Positions 7,401 to 16,131 of a stretch of DNA of 64,000 nucleotides are shown piece after piece. A program made the translations under genes and the position numbers. Source of the stretch: Pseudomonas putida (GTDB taxonomy: Bacteria; Pseudomonadota; Gammaproteobacteria; Pseudomonadales; Pseudomonadaceae); assembly GCF_002025705.1 (NCBI RefSeq), contig NZ_CP018846.1, forward strand, positions 6,067,501 through 6,131,500, in the 5' to 3' direction. The first letter of the stretch is position 1. Each line of letters starts with the position of its first letter. The notes under the pieces were generated by a model. It was given only the letters and a program-made list of their open reading frames with translations, ran no database searches and had not been told where the DNA came from.

Positions 7401-10002
7401 CGGTTTCGACCTGCTCGCGGCAGAATGTTTCCAGCAGTTGCTGGCCTTCGGCGTCGAGGGTGGCAGGCTTGCTCAGTGCCAGCAAACGCAGTCGAACTTC
7501 GTACGGGGCGCGAAGCGTCTCGTGGCGCCAATCCACTTGCCAGAGTGATTCATGCTCAAAACCCAGGTACGCATTGGTGATACGCGTCTCATATTTACCG
7601 GCGGCGTCCAGCTGCGTGATCAGGTCGGCAATATAGGTCGGCGTGAGGGCGCGTTCCAGTGACGAGTTGCCTGCCGGCTCGAACTTGACGGTGGCATTGT
7701 TCAGGCGCAGCCGTCGTTCATCGTCCAGTGCCACGAGGATGAAGGACTCGAGGCTGATGTCACTGCGCGCGGTGCTGAACACGGGCACGTCTCGTGAACC
7801 CGCCCCGCCCATTGCAGATTGGCCGGTCACTTTCTTCACCACGGTGACGCTGTCGGCGATGTCGAGGGTGATCCGCGGGATGTCCTGCACGCTGAATTTA
7901 CTGCGCAGGTGCTCGTTCAGCGTGTGCCATGTGTATTGCTCACGTGATGGCAAGCTTGTCTTGAGTACGTTGGCCGATGCACCTAGCGCGTTGTGCAGTG
8001 CGTCAACCTGATCGGCCAGCTTAGCAAGCTGGCCGGCGTCCAGATGGTTCAATGACGTGAGATGTCGCTCGATGTGGCTGCTTCGATTCTTTTCTGCGAG
8101 CCGCGCCAAGGCGGTTGCCCTGGCGCGGTTTTCGCTAATGCACAGGCGCTGTCGGGCTTGTTCCCTTGGGGTGTTGGCAGGCAGGGCCTGGATGATGGCT
8201 TTCACGCAGTGCTGCATGAAGTGCGCGTAAATCGGCGGATGCTCGAAGCTGATCGATGGTGCATTGGCAAGCGCATCCAGCAGTGGCGTTGCATCGGATG
8301 AATGCGCCGACTCCAGCAGGCCGTCCGGCCATGTGCCCTGAAGTGTCGCAAGCAGGCAACGGGCAAGCGCTGGTTCGTCATCGAAGGCCATGAGGCCGCC
8401 CCGTTGGCCTGGCCGGTACAGCAGCAGGGAGGTGTCCTGGCTGTCATCGTCGTCCATGGGGGCGTTGCGGAAGGTCATGTACCCGGCTAGTTGCCATGTA
8501 TGTTCTGCCACGCTCACCTGCAGTGCGCAGGCCTGCACGGAGCGCTGCAAGCTCGGCTCGGGCCGGTCGACAAGCTGCTCGATCCAGCCAAGGTGGGTTG
8601 CTGACAGGTCACCCAAGGTGTTCTGCAGGCGGGCTTCCTTCAGTAGGGCCTGGCATAGCCCTTCAGTGATCTGTTCGGCTCGGGTCTTTTCACCGAGACT
8701 CGCCTGCAGGTCAGTGGCGTTCACCTGGTCGGGCAACTCAAGAAGGTAGCTGTCGTGCGAGTCCTGAAGCAAGTCCAGTGCGGCTTGGCGCTCTCGTAGT
8801 AACGCCACCTTGGCGGACTCGGGCTCGGTGTCCTCACCGAGGTACTGTTCCAGCAGGGTTTCCTGGTGCTCGATGAGCGCTTGGCGCCACCCTAGCGGCA
8901 GGTGCTGCTCAAGGCTGGCAAAGTGGGCTTCTTCTTTTGCCAGCGCCGCATCGCTTGCAGTCACCTCATCGATTGCGGTTGCGACACTTGTGGCCAAGGT
9001 TTCGCGAACCATCGCGCTGCGCTGGCTCTCCCAGGTTTGCAGGTGGGTCAGATCCAGCAGGCCGGTGGTACTTTGCTCGATGGCTTGCTGCAGATGATGG
9101 TCGGCGATCTCCTGGTAATGCCACAGCGCGTGCGCCATCTGGGCGTCGATGCCGTCGCCTTGCAGCGTTGCGATGATAATGTCGTCAGCCGTGCCTGTGG
9201 TGACAGCAGACCTGGGGTCTGACCAAAGCCTGGAACGGTTTTGAAAGGCCCAATCGCGCAAACGCTGCAAATCGCTGAATACCTGAACACTGTCCAGCAT
9301 GTCCGGTAGGTAGATCAGCCAACGTGATTCATCTGGCCCAGGGCCTACCAATAACGCGACAGCGCTGGTCAGCGTTGCGCCTGAAGCGAGCCGCCATTTC
9401 AGTTGCGCGAAATGTGGCAAAGGCTGGCTTCCTTGCAGCCAAGCGCTGGTATCCAACGTACCCAGGCCGTAGCCAATGTCCAGGCTGCTGTTGAAATGCT
9501 TGCGCAGCAGGTCGCTTGCGTGGCTTTGGCGGGAAACAGTGGTGCCTGGCATGCGCGCGTCCCAGTAGCCGCGCGCGGCATGCAATTTCGCAGCACTCAC
9601 GATCGGGTTGAGATAGCGCGTCCAGTCAGCGACGGTCATTGTTGATTGTGCTGCGGTGTCAGCAAATCCCCAGGTAGACCAACCGGTAAACCGGTTGGCA
9701 TGCACCGGCCCTGAAAGCAGGTAGGTGGCGAAAGTCAAAAGGGTCACTTGGCTGCCGCCGTGGCGAAGGCCGCACTGGTAGGGGTCTACCTGCAAATGGC
9801 TCAGCAATGCGCGATGCACGCAATGCTGCAAGCTGGGTGCATCACCCAACAGGCTGCGCAATTGCTTGGCGCTGTGGTCGCGGGTGTAGCGCGCAAGCGT
9901 GAGCAGATTGCCTTTGCCTGCCAATGGCTGGTCAGGGCTTGGGGTGCCCGTGAGCGGTAGTGTTTTGACGATGTCGGGCTTGCTGATATCGGATGTGGGC
10001 AT
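4498..10002 (-). CDS. Giant toxin-like protein, DUF6543 / dermonecrotic-toxin-like family
   Basis: A 1834-residue protein of the kind annotated in Pseudomonas as DUF6543 or dermonecrotic toxin domain protein; the actual activity is unknown. No Sec signal peptide is seen. The N-terminal part (about residues 30-250) is the region I associate with this family (LARYTRDHSAKQLRSLLG, then a short conserved cysteine/histidine stretch). One hydrophobic segment lies near residues 1017-1045 (FFFGLRLALGLLPGAG), possibly a membrane-insertion helix. Charged, probably coiled-coil stretches follow around 1250-1330 and 1680-1725, and the last 100 residues form a compact conserved-looking end. The ATG at 10002 has a GAGAGAT upstream. 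It stands alone, with no secretion, chaperone or immunity gene beside it, between ssuF and the tetR-gshA pair that are neighbours in KT2440 as I recall, which suggests acquisition. An effector or insect/host toxin role is inference. Confidence 0.72.
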   Translation of the reverse strand: MPTSDISKPDIVKTLPLTGTPSPDQPLAGKGNLLTLARYTRDHSAKQLRSLLGDAPSLQHCVHRALLSHLQVDPYQCGLRHGGSQVTLLTFATYLLSGPVHANRFTGWSTWGFADTAAQSTMTVADWTRYLNPIVSAAKLHAARGYWDARMPGTTVSRQSHASDLLRKHFNSSLDIGYGLGTLDTSAWLQGSQPLPHFAQLKWRLASGATLTSAVALLVGPGPDESRWLIYLPDMLDSVQVFSDLQRLRDWAFQNRSRLWSDPRSAVTTGTADDIIIATLQGDGIDAQMAHALWHYQEIADHHLQQAIEQSTTGLLDLTHLQTWESQRSAMVRETLATSVATAIDEVTASDAALAKEEAHFASLEQHLPLGWRQALIEHQETLLEQYLGEDTEPESAKVALLRERQAALDLLQDSHDSYLLELPDQVNATDLQASLGEKTRAEQITEGLCQALLKEARLQNTLGDLSATHLGWIEQLVDRPEPSLQRSVQACALQVSVAEHTWQLAGYMTFRNAPMDDDDSQDTSLLLYRPGQRGGLMAFDDEPALARCLLATLQGTWPDGLLESAHSSDATPLLDALANAPSISFEHPPIYAHFMQHCVKAIIQALPANTPREQARQRLCISENRARATALARLAEKNRSSHIERHLTSLNHLDAGQLAKLADQVDALHNALGASANVLKTSLPSREQYTWHTLNEHLRSKFSVQDIPRITLDIADSVTVVKKVTGQSAMGGAGSRDVPVFSTARSDISLESFILVALDDERRLRLNNATVKFEPAGNSSLERALTPTYIADLITQLDAAGKYETRITNAYLGFEHESLWQVDWRHETLRAPYEVRLRLLALSKPATLDAEGQQLLETFCREQVETASARTIAYHSLVLRPGTAADGSSNQVGLSAIHVIKGVGSPVLLYMPEAPNGSVISQYASDVAACKALQSMAVDPKMARYLATQTQSGNPDVHESYIKTSLQKGFHGFIEIGPSQVATLPTLECRQDMGELIRAHRATSRSQTDVALGAPEVFDRYFFFGLRLALGLLPGAGTVLALYDGWQAANAAVTAFGKGNLDEGLQHLVSVLQSFTDAILTLAPLAAAPGNPTTAARLLTQKRQRLEPFRPVGNVRKTPPSPFRGYEVELPAGPMTNVTLPQGAGVFEHAATQQRFIARNNAWYGVEWDPAYFTWRLKPQGNRTYRQPVRLSEQGIWETPGRLDGLLVDSGLAGGGGALTTLYNQGVGYWRLMLRRQPPQLTGMELVHDINDELKRIVVRMKSKEAALRSAEKAAGQATNEGAQPTDAQLSAIVNARRQLSIELNQSLEFNTRSIARLREHRSTLNRSDYTRFTSRCEENINELSVLDMHLVSDRFTLATDQVKQAIDAIRSLQGSQVSSALAKRLTQNTLRANQEMVETLLEVERLAIRHHARCNQLQGLVLSDYLTKVQKTGLTLDVANARLVRASILSSTLFNTSALEHPQMGVFMAHFHEQGVALRSRLFSHVQLPQASLTRAQERSFLSSAQNHYARFLSHVTAWEDSFQGLLSTNETQSLRQLLRQLIAEIEDNLSRANARRPQLKAQPGRGPSRPRLFETVEGPLIGNEYAEHGQARMRINQPNSDQTHTVYARNEAGQWQLSTPGREAPTQTISSLVETATARLDDIPRQQNRLRQYQTPQAIPVDLEDIAQGHSQQLRFIAERIRQKAGNSISLEQVSLTQRLEAAAEQMQALGRQLRIAQTKTSSKPIVGHLEYLLEQKEVEVGWSRTLKPKLDRKGKPVEYLEEYHITDTSSQQPLWYAHFHFRQRPAQGFTRLEAGHLKLASERNLGDGAWRGSMNETQANQLFGNLRPAS

Positions 10003-10085
10003 GAGCGATGATCTCTCTGGGTCTGCATGTGCGGAACCCTTATTGAAATGGTCGCTGTGCTGCGCCTGGTGGTAGTTATATCAGT

Positions 10086-10721
10086 TCAGCCGGTGACTCT
10101 CTGGGGCAGGAAGGGCGGTAGGTAGAGTGAAAGGTAGGCCTCGAATACGCGCATGCCTTCCTCCGCCATGCGTGGCGTGATCTGTTCGAACAGCTGCATC
10201 GAACGGGCGTAGACGCGGTCGCTCAGTTCCATCGCCAGGGCGAAGACATCCACATCGCCCGGCATCGCCGGCAGCTGGAAATGCCGATCGAACAGGCTGT
10301 GCATCAACTCACCCAGCTCCATGTCGTGCTGACGGTCGGCCTGCACCACTTCGCTGAGCCCATGCTGGGCCAGGATCAACTGACGCGCCGCCGCATCTTC
10401 GTTGTAGATATCGAGCATGCGTTGCTCGATCAGGCGCGAGAGCTGGTGCCAGGTAGTGAACGCACGGCTGTCGATCGGTGCGCTCAGGGCTTCGCGAAAT
10501 GCCCGGTGCACATCGGCGGTCAGCGCTTCGAGCAGCGCCGGAACGCTGGCGAAGAAGTGGTACACCGACGACGGTGGAATCTGTGCTCGCTCGGCGACGC
10601 TGTAGATCGATAACGCTGCCACCCCTTGCTCGGCCAGCAGCTCGCGTGCCGCCGCCAGGATCGCCTCGATCCTGGCCTGGCTGCTGGCGCGCGGCTTGCG
10701 CTGGGCGGCGGTGCGATTCAT
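10086..10721 (-). CDS. TetR-family transcriptional regulator
   Basis: A 211-residue repressor-type protein. The N-terminal TetR helix-turn-helix is clear (RIEAILAAARELLAEQGV... SIYSVAERAQIPPSSVYHFF, residues 17-56); the C-terminal ligand domain is not informative. The ATG shares one base with the gshA stop codon (TGATG), so it is probably co-transcribed and translationally coupled with gshA. This is a curious pairing because gshA is a housekeeping gene. The target and ligand are unknown. Confidence 0.88.
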   Translation of the reverse strand: MNRTAAQRKPRASSQARIEAILAAARELLAEQGVAALSIYSVAERAQIPPSSVYHFFASVPALLEALTADVHRAFREALSAPIDSRAFTTWHQLSRLIEQRMLDIYNEDAAARQLILAQHGLSEVVQADRQHDMELGELMHSLFDRHFQLPAMPGDVDVFALAMELSDRVYARSMQLFEQITPRMAEEGMRVFEAYLSLYLPPFLPQRVTG

Positions 10722-12298
10722 CAGTTGCTGATCGCCAGGATGCTGGCCTGGTAAGCGCCGACGAACAGGTCGAAGTCACCGACCTCTTCTTGTTCCAGCT
10801 CGGACTGCTTGGCCAGCGACTCGCGAGCCAGGGTCTCGAAGGCCAGTTGCTGCTCGGCCGACAGCGGTTGCTCGCGGAAGGTCTCGGCGTGCAGGCGGCT
10901 TTGGCGCAGGGAGAACTGGACGAAGTTTTCGTCATGCTCGGTCATGCGTGCCAGCACCTGGGCCGACGGGGTCAGCGAGGCGTCGTCGACTTTGGCTTGT
11001 TGTGCAGCCAGGGCCTTGGCGTGATCGTCACTGCCCTGAGCCTGGTCGAGCAGGTCGGCCAACTGGCCGATGCGTTCGATCAGTTCGCTGGCCCACTCAC
11101 GCAGGCCGACAGGCTGGCCGTTGCGGTGCAGTTCCAGGCCGGGGCGGCGGCCTTCCTTGACCACGGTGAGGAAATTGCTGGTGCACTGGCCGCACTCGCC
11201 GTTGTCCAGTTGCGGGCTCTCTTCGAGGGCGCAGAACAGCAGGAACGCGTCGAGGAAGCGCGCCTCGGTCAGGTCGATGCCCACCGGCAGGAACGGGTTG
11301 ATGTCCAGGCAGCGCACTTCGACGTACTGCACGCCACGCGAGGTCAGGGCCTGGATCGGCCGCTCGCCGGTATAGGTGACGCGTTTCGGGCGGATGTTCG
11401 AGTAGTACTCGTTCTCGATCTGCAGGATGTTGGTGTTCAACTGCACCCATTCGCCATCCACGTGCGTACCGACCTCGACATAGGGCGGGTAAGGCGTGCC
11501 CACCGCCTTGCGCAGGCTGTCGGTGTAGCTGGCGAGGTTGTTGTAGCAAGGCGTCAGGCCGGCCTGGGCGTTGCTCTGGTAACCCAGGTCGCTCATGCGC
11601 AGGCTGGTGGCGTAGGGCAGGTACAGGGTTTCGGCATCCAGCTCTTCGAGCTGATGCGGGCGACCACGCAGGAAGCCCTTGTCCAGCGCCGGCGAGGCAC
11701 CGAACAGGTACATCAGCAGCCAGCTGTAGCGACGGAAGTTGCGGATCAGCGCAATGTACGCCGAGGACTGGTAGTCGCGGTCGCTTTCCTCGCCGCCTTC
11801 GGCATCGCGCAGCAGTGGCCACAGCGCTTCAGGCAGCGAGAAGTTGTAATGAATGCCGGCGATGCACTGCATGGTGCGGCCGTAACGCAGGGCCAGGCCC
11901 TTGCGGTAGACGTGCTTGAGCTTGCCGATGTTCGAGGTGCCGTACTCGGCGATCGGGATGTCCTCCTCGGCTGGCAGCGTGCATGGCATCGACGGGCTCC
12001 ACAGGTATTCGTCGCCGAGCTTGCTGTAGACGAAGCGGTGGGTTTGTTCGAGGCTTTCCAGCACCTTGGCCGGGTCGGCCAGGGCCGGGGTGATGAACTC
12101 CAGCAGCGACTCGGAATAATCGGTGGTGATCTGCTCGTTGGTCAGCGCCGAGCCCAGTGCTTCCGGGTGCGGGGTCTGGGCCAGGCGACCTTCGTCGGTC
12201 ACGCGCAGGCATTCGCGCTCAATACCGTGCAGGCACTGCTTGAGCAGGGGGAGATTGGCGCCGAGCAGGCTCAGGCGGCGGTTGAGGAGGTCGCTCAA
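10721..12298 (-). CDS. gshA: Glutamate-cysteine ligase
   Basis: This enzyme carries out the first step of glutathione synthesis, ATP-dependent joining of L-glutamate and L-cysteine. The sequence matches the proteobacterial GshA family along its whole length (LLNRRLSLLGANLPLLKQ at the start, CLHGIERECLRV, ITTDYSESLLEFITP, PYPPYVEVGTHVDGEW). I prefer the TTG at 12298, giving 525 residues beginning SDLLNRR, because AAGGA sits 7 bp upstream and the length equals that of Pseudomonas GshA; a GTG at 12313 would add five residues. The stop overlaps the start of the tetR gene. Confidence 0.95.
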   Translation of the reverse strand: MSDLLNRRLSLLGANLPLLKQCLHGIERECLRVTDEGRLAQTPHPEALGSALTNEQITTDYSESLLEFITPALADPAKVLESLEQTHRFVYSKLGDEYLWSPSMPCTLPAEEDIPIAEYGTSNIGKLKHVYRKGLALRYGRTMQCIAGIHYNFSLPEALWPLLRDAEGGEESDRDYQSSAYIALIRNFRRYSWLLMYLFGASPALDKGFLRGRPHQLEELDAETLYLPYATSLRMSDLGYQSNAQAGLTPCYNNLASYTDSLRKAVGTPYPPYVEVGTHVDGEWVQLNTNILQIENEYYSNIRPKRVTYTGERPIQALTSRGVQYVEVRCLDINPFLPVGIDLTEARFLDAFLLFCALEESPQLDNGECGQCTSNFLTVVKEGRRPGLELHRNGQPVGLREWASELIERIGQLADLLDQAQGSDDHAKALAAQQAKVDDASLTPSAQVLARMTEHDENFVQFSLRQSRLHAETFREQPLSAEQQLAFETLARESLAKQSELEQEEVGDFDLFVGAYQASILAISN

Positions 12299-12452
12299 GA
12301 TGTATTCCTTCACGCGTCAGTCGCCCCAATATGGGGGTAGCAAAGACGGTCTACAAGGGTAGGAGAAAAGGAACTGGCGTTGTCGCCTGGTTTACGCGGT
12401 TCCGGCAGTGCCAGCGCACTGCCGAAAAATACCGCAGATACCCCTTGGTGAG

Positions 12453-12836
12453 CTAGAGAACCGCGAAGGTTCCTTGCGCTTTGGCCACCAGTTTGTCGCC
12501 TTGAACTACGTCGGCGTCGACCACCAGGGTGCGGCGCCCGGCATGCAGTACACGGGCCGTGCACAGCACCTCACCGTCGCTGACGGCGCGAAGGTAGTTG
12601 ATCTTGCATTCGATGGTCACGCTCTGCTGGTCAAAACCATGGCTGGCCGAGCAGGCCAGGCCCATGGCGATGTCCACCAGGCTGAAGATGGCCCCGCCGT
12701 GCAGCTTCTGGCCGCGGTTGCGCAGATGCGGCTCCAGCGCCAGGGCCACCTCGGCCACACCTGTATCCAGGCGTTGCACGCGGCAGCCAAGGAGCTGGCT
12801 ATAGGCGCTTTCGAGCAATTCCTTGGGAATGTCCAT
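12453..12836 (-). CDS. PaaI-type hot-dog thioesterase
   Basis: A 127-residue single hot-dog domain protein of the PaaI/YbgC-like acyl-CoA thioesterase group. The diagnostic stretch LHGGAIFSLVDIAMGLAC (about residues 49-66) contains the HGG(A)xxxxxD active-site pattern. The substrate is unknown. The ATG at 12836 overlaps the tex stop (TGATGG), with AAGAAG upstream, so expression is coupled to tex. In KT2440 the same pair is, as I recall, also adjacent. Confidence 0.85.
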   Translation of the reverse strand: MDIPKELLESAYSQLLGCRVQRLDTGVAEVALALEPHLRNRGQKLHGGAIFSLVDIAMGLACSASHGFDQQSVTIECKINYLRAVSDGEVLCTARVLHAGRRTLVVDADVVQGDKLVAKAQGTFAVL

Positions 12837-15160
12837 CACTTCTTCTTCAGCGTCTTGGCGTTGGCGAACAGTGCGGCCATGGCGTTGTTGGCCGGGGCGG
12901 CAGTGGCGGTTTCACGCTGACGTGGCGCCTGCTGCTGACGGTTGCCGCCATTGCCACGGTTGCCGCCGCGGTTGCCTTCGACCTTTTCGCCCGGGGTGTC
13001 GCCCATGCGCATGGACAGGCCGACCCGCTTGCGCGGGATGTCCACTTCCATGACCTTGACCTTGACCACGTCGCCGGCCTTGACCGCTTCGCGTGGGTCC
13101 TTGATGAACTTTTCCGACAGTGCCGAGATGTGCACCAGGCCGTCCTGGTGCACACCGATGTCGACGAAGGCACCGAAGTTGGTAACGTTGGTCACCACAC
13201 CTTCGAGGATCATGCCGGGTTCCAGGTCCTTGAGGTCCTCGACGCCGTCCTGGAAGGTAGCGGTCTTGAACTCGGGGCGAGGGTCGCGGCCGGGCTTGTC
13301 CAGCTCTTGCAGGATGTCGGTAACGGTCGGCAGGCCGAAGGTCTCGTCGGTGAATTTCTTCGGGTCAAGGCGCTTGAGGAAGCCGCTGTCACCGATCAGC
13401 GAGCGGATGTCACGGTCGGTGCCAGCAGCAATGCGCTGCACCAGCGGGTAGGCCTCGGGGTGCACGGCGGAGGCGTCGAGCGGGTTGTCGCCGTTCATCA
13501 CGCGCAGGAAGCCGGCGGCCTGCTCGAAGGTTTTCTCGCCCAGGCGGCTGACCTTCTTCAGTGCGGCACGGGTAGCGAACGGGCCGTTGGCGTCGCGGTG
13601 GGCGACGATGTTCTGGGCCAGGGTGGCATTGAGGCCGGAAATGCGCGTCAGCAGCGCCACCGACGCGGTGTTGACGTCGACGCCCACGGCGTTCACGCAG
13701 TCCTCGACCACGGCGTCCAGGCCGCGGGCCAGTTTGATTTGCGAGACGTCGTGCTGGTACTGGCCGACACCGATGGATTTCGGGTCGATCTTCACCAGCT
13801 CGGCCAGCGGGTCCTGCAGGCGTCGGGCGATCGACACGGCGCCGCGGATCGACACGTCCAGGTCCGGGAACTCACGGGCGGCCAGCTCCGATGCCGAGTA
13901 CACCGAAGCGCCAGCCTCGGAGACCATGATCTTGGTGATCTTCAGTGCCGGGTATTTCTTGACCAGCTCGGCCACCAGCTTGTCGCTCTCGCGGCTGGCG
14001 GTGCCGTTGCCGATGGCGATCAGCTCCACCGAGTGCTTGGCGCATAGGGCGGCCATGATGGAAATGGTGCGGTCCCAGTCGTTCTTCGGTGCGTGCGGGT
14101 AGACCGTGGTGTGGTCCAGCAGCTTGCCGGTGGCATCGACCACGGCGATCTTGCAGCCGGTGCGCAGGCCCGGGTCGAAGCCCAGGGTGGCACGCGGACC
14201 GGCCGGCGCGGCCAGCAGCAGGTCGTGCAGGTTGTGGGCGAAGACGTTGATCGCCTCGCCTTCGGCATTGTCGCGCAGCTCGCCGAACAGGTCGGTTTCC
14301 AGGTGGGTGTAGAGCTTGACCTTCCAGGTCCAGCGCACCACCTCGCCCAACCATTTGTCGGCCGGGCGGCTGCGGTTTTCGATGCCGACATGGTTGCCGA
14401 TCATCAGTTCGCACGGGTGCAGGGTGCCGGGCAGCTCTTCACCGACCTTGAGCGAGGCGCTCAACACACCTTCGTTGCGCCCGCGGAAGATGGCCAGGGC
14501 ACGGTGCGAAGGGGCAGTACGCAGCAGTTCGTCATGGGCGAAGTAGTCGCGGAACTTGGCGCCTTCTTCTTCCTTGCCGGCCACCACGCGGGCGCTGAGC
14601 ACCGCTTCCTGCTTGAGGAAGTTGCGCAGCTTGTCGAGCAGGGCAGCGTCTTCGGCGAAGCGCTCCATGAGGATGTACTTGGCGCCTTCCAGCGCGGCCT
14701 TGACGTCGGCCACGCCTTTTTCGGCATCGACAAAACGCGCTGCCTCGGTTTCCGGAGCGAGGTTCGGGTCGTTGAACAGGCCGTCGGCCAGTTCACCGAG
14801 GCCGGCTTCCAGGGCGATCTGGCCCTTGGTGCGGCGCTTCTGCTTGTACGGCAGATAGAGGTCTTCGAGGCGGGTCTTGGTGTCGGCCAGCTTGATTTCG
14901 CGTGCCAGTTCCGGGGTCAGTTTGCCCTGTTCCTCGATGCTGGACAGGATGCTGGCGCGGCGCTCGTCGAGTTCGCGCAGGTAGCGCAGGCGCTCTTCCA
15001 GGTGGCGCAGCTGGGTGTCGTCGAGGCTACCGGTCACTTCCTTGCGGTAACGGGCGATGAAGGGCACGGTCGAGCCTTCGTCCAACAGGCCCACGGCCGC
15101 CTCGACCTGCTGGGGGCGTACGCCCAGTTCCTCGGCGATACGGCTGTTGATGCTGTCCAT
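12836..15160 (-). CDS. tex: Tex-family RNA-binding transcription accessory protein
   Basis: Tex is a conserved cytoplasmic nucleic-acid-binding protein related to eukaryotic Spt6, linked to transcription and gene expression under stress. The 774 residues show the N-terminal helical Tex region (SINSRIAEELGVRPQQVEAA), an RNase H/YqgF-like domain (GFDPGLRTGCKIAVVDATG, about residue 330), helix-hairpin-helix segments (VGVDVNTASVALLTRISGL) and a C-terminal S1 domain (LEPGMILEGVVTNVTNFGAF, about 640-720), then a Gly/Asn/Arg/Gln-rich tail. The ATG at 15160 follows AGGTGG; the open frame extends further upstream but without a credible start. Confidence 0.95.
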   Translation of the reverse strand: MDSINSRIAEELGVRPQQVEAAVGLLDEGSTVPFIARYRKEVTGSLDDTQLRHLEERLRYLRELDERRASILSSIEEQGKLTPELAREIKLADTKTRLEDLYLPYKQKRRTKGQIALEAGLGELADGLFNDPNLAPETEAARFVDAEKGVADVKAALEGAKYILMERFAEDAALLDKLRNFLKQEAVLSARVVAGKEEEGAKFRDYFAHDELLRTAPSHRALAIFRGRNEGVLSASLKVGEELPGTLHPCELMIGNHVGIENRSRPADKWLGEVVRWTWKVKLYTHLETDLFGELRDNAEGEAINVFAHNLHDLLLAAPAGPRATLGFDPGLRTGCKIAVVDATGKLLDHTTVYPHAPKNDWDRTISIMAALCAKHSVELIAIGNGTASRESDKLVAELVKKYPALKITKIMVSEAGASVYSASELAAREFPDLDVSIRGAVSIARRLQDPLAELVKIDPKSIGVGQYQHDVSQIKLARGLDAVVEDCVNAVGVDVNTASVALLTRISGLNATLAQNIVAHRDANGPFATRAALKKVSRLGEKTFEQAAGFLRVMNGDNPLDASAVHPEAYPLVQRIAAGTDRDIRSLIGDSGFLKRLDPKKFTDETFGLPTVTDILQELDKPGRDPRPEFKTATFQDGVEDLKDLEPGMILEGVVTNVTNFGAFVDIGVHQDGLVHISALSEKFIKDPREAVKAGDVVKVKVMEVDIPRKRVGLSMRMGDTPGEKVEGNRGGNRGNGGNRQQQAPRQRETATAAPANNAMAALFANAKTLKKK

Positions 15161-15377
15161 GTAAACCACCTGACATTTGTGAATACGGGGGTCGCCGGTG
15201 GGCCTTCGGCCCGGTGGCGCTGGATGAAAGCCGCGCATTATACCCATCGCAAACGGCTTGCGGTGATGGCGCCCGGCCAGCCGGAACTGGCGCCCGGGGA
15301 AAAATCTGCTAACAATGCTCACGCAACGTGCAGCAATGGCTACGCCATAATGCGCGGCGAAATCAGAGGAGTTATTC

Positions 15378-16118
15378 ATGACCGGCACCCCAAACACCGC
15401 TGAAGGTGACAAGATTCTCATCGTCGACGACGATCCGGGGCTCAGCAGCCTGCTGGAACGTTTCTTCACCAGCAAGGGCTATCGCGCCCGCGCGGTGCCC
15501 AACACCGAACAGATGGACCGCCTGCTGCAGCGCGAGGTGTTCAACCTGGTGGTGCTCGACCTGATGCTGCCGGGCGAGGACGGCCTGTCCGCGTGCAAGC
15601 GCCTGCGTCAGCAGAACAACCAGATCCCGATCATCATGCTCACCGCCAAGGGTGACGAGCTCAGCCGCATCAAGGGCCTGGAGCTGGGTGCCGACGATTA
15701 CCTGGGCAAGCCGTTCAACCCGGACGAACTGATGGCGCGGGTCAAGGCCGTGCTGCGTCGCCAGTCGCCAAGCGTGCCGGGTGCCCCGGGCAGCGAGGAC
15801 GAGTCGGTCACTTTCGGCGACTACGAGCTGTCGCTGGCCACTCGCGAACTCAAGCGTGGCGACGAAGTGCACATGCTTACCACCGGTGAGTTCGCCGTGC
15901 TCAAGGCACTGGTAATGCACGCCCGTGAGCCGCTGACGCGCGACAAGCTGATGAACCTGGCCCGTGGCCGTGAGTGGGATGCCCTGGAGCGCTCCATCGA
16001 CGTGCAGATCTCGCGTCTGCGCCGCATGATCGAGCCGGACCCGTCCAAGCCTCGCTATATCCAGACGGTATGGGGTGTAGGTTACGTGTTCGTACCAGAC
16101 GGAAACGCCGGCAAATGA
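15378..16118 (+). CDS. ompR: Response regulator OmpR
   Basis: A 246-residue OmpR-family response regulator. The receiver domain has the acidic triad (DDD at 17-19), the phospho-acceptor D61 (VVLDLMLPGEDG) and K in the GKPF loop; the C-terminal winged helix ends with RYIQTVWGVGYVFVPDG. It pairs with the kinase gene 13 bp downstream and with the EnvZ-type partner forms the osmolarity/envelope-sensing system. It is divergent from tex across a 217-bp intergenic region, and its ATG follows GAGGAG. Confidence 0.94.
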   Translation: MTGTPNTAEGDKILIVDDDPGLSSLLERFFTSKGYRARAVPNTEQMDRLLQREVFNLVVLDLMLPGEDGLSACKRLRQQNNQIPIIMLTAKGDELSRIKGLELGADDYLGKPFNPDELMARVKAVLRRQSPSVPGAPGSEDESVTFGDYELSLATRELKRGDEVHMLTTGEFAVLKALVMHAREPLTRDKLMNLARGREWDALERSIDVQISRLRRMIEPDPSKPRYIQTVWGVGYVFVPDGNAGK

Positions 16119-16131
16119 TGCTTCGTCGTCG

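Noticed and set aside
12403..12424. CGGCAGTGC-CAGC-GCACTGCCG hairpin as terminator of the PaaI-like gene
   Set aside because: On the gene's strand the T-run precedes rather than follows the stem, so it is not an intrinsic terminator in either direction.
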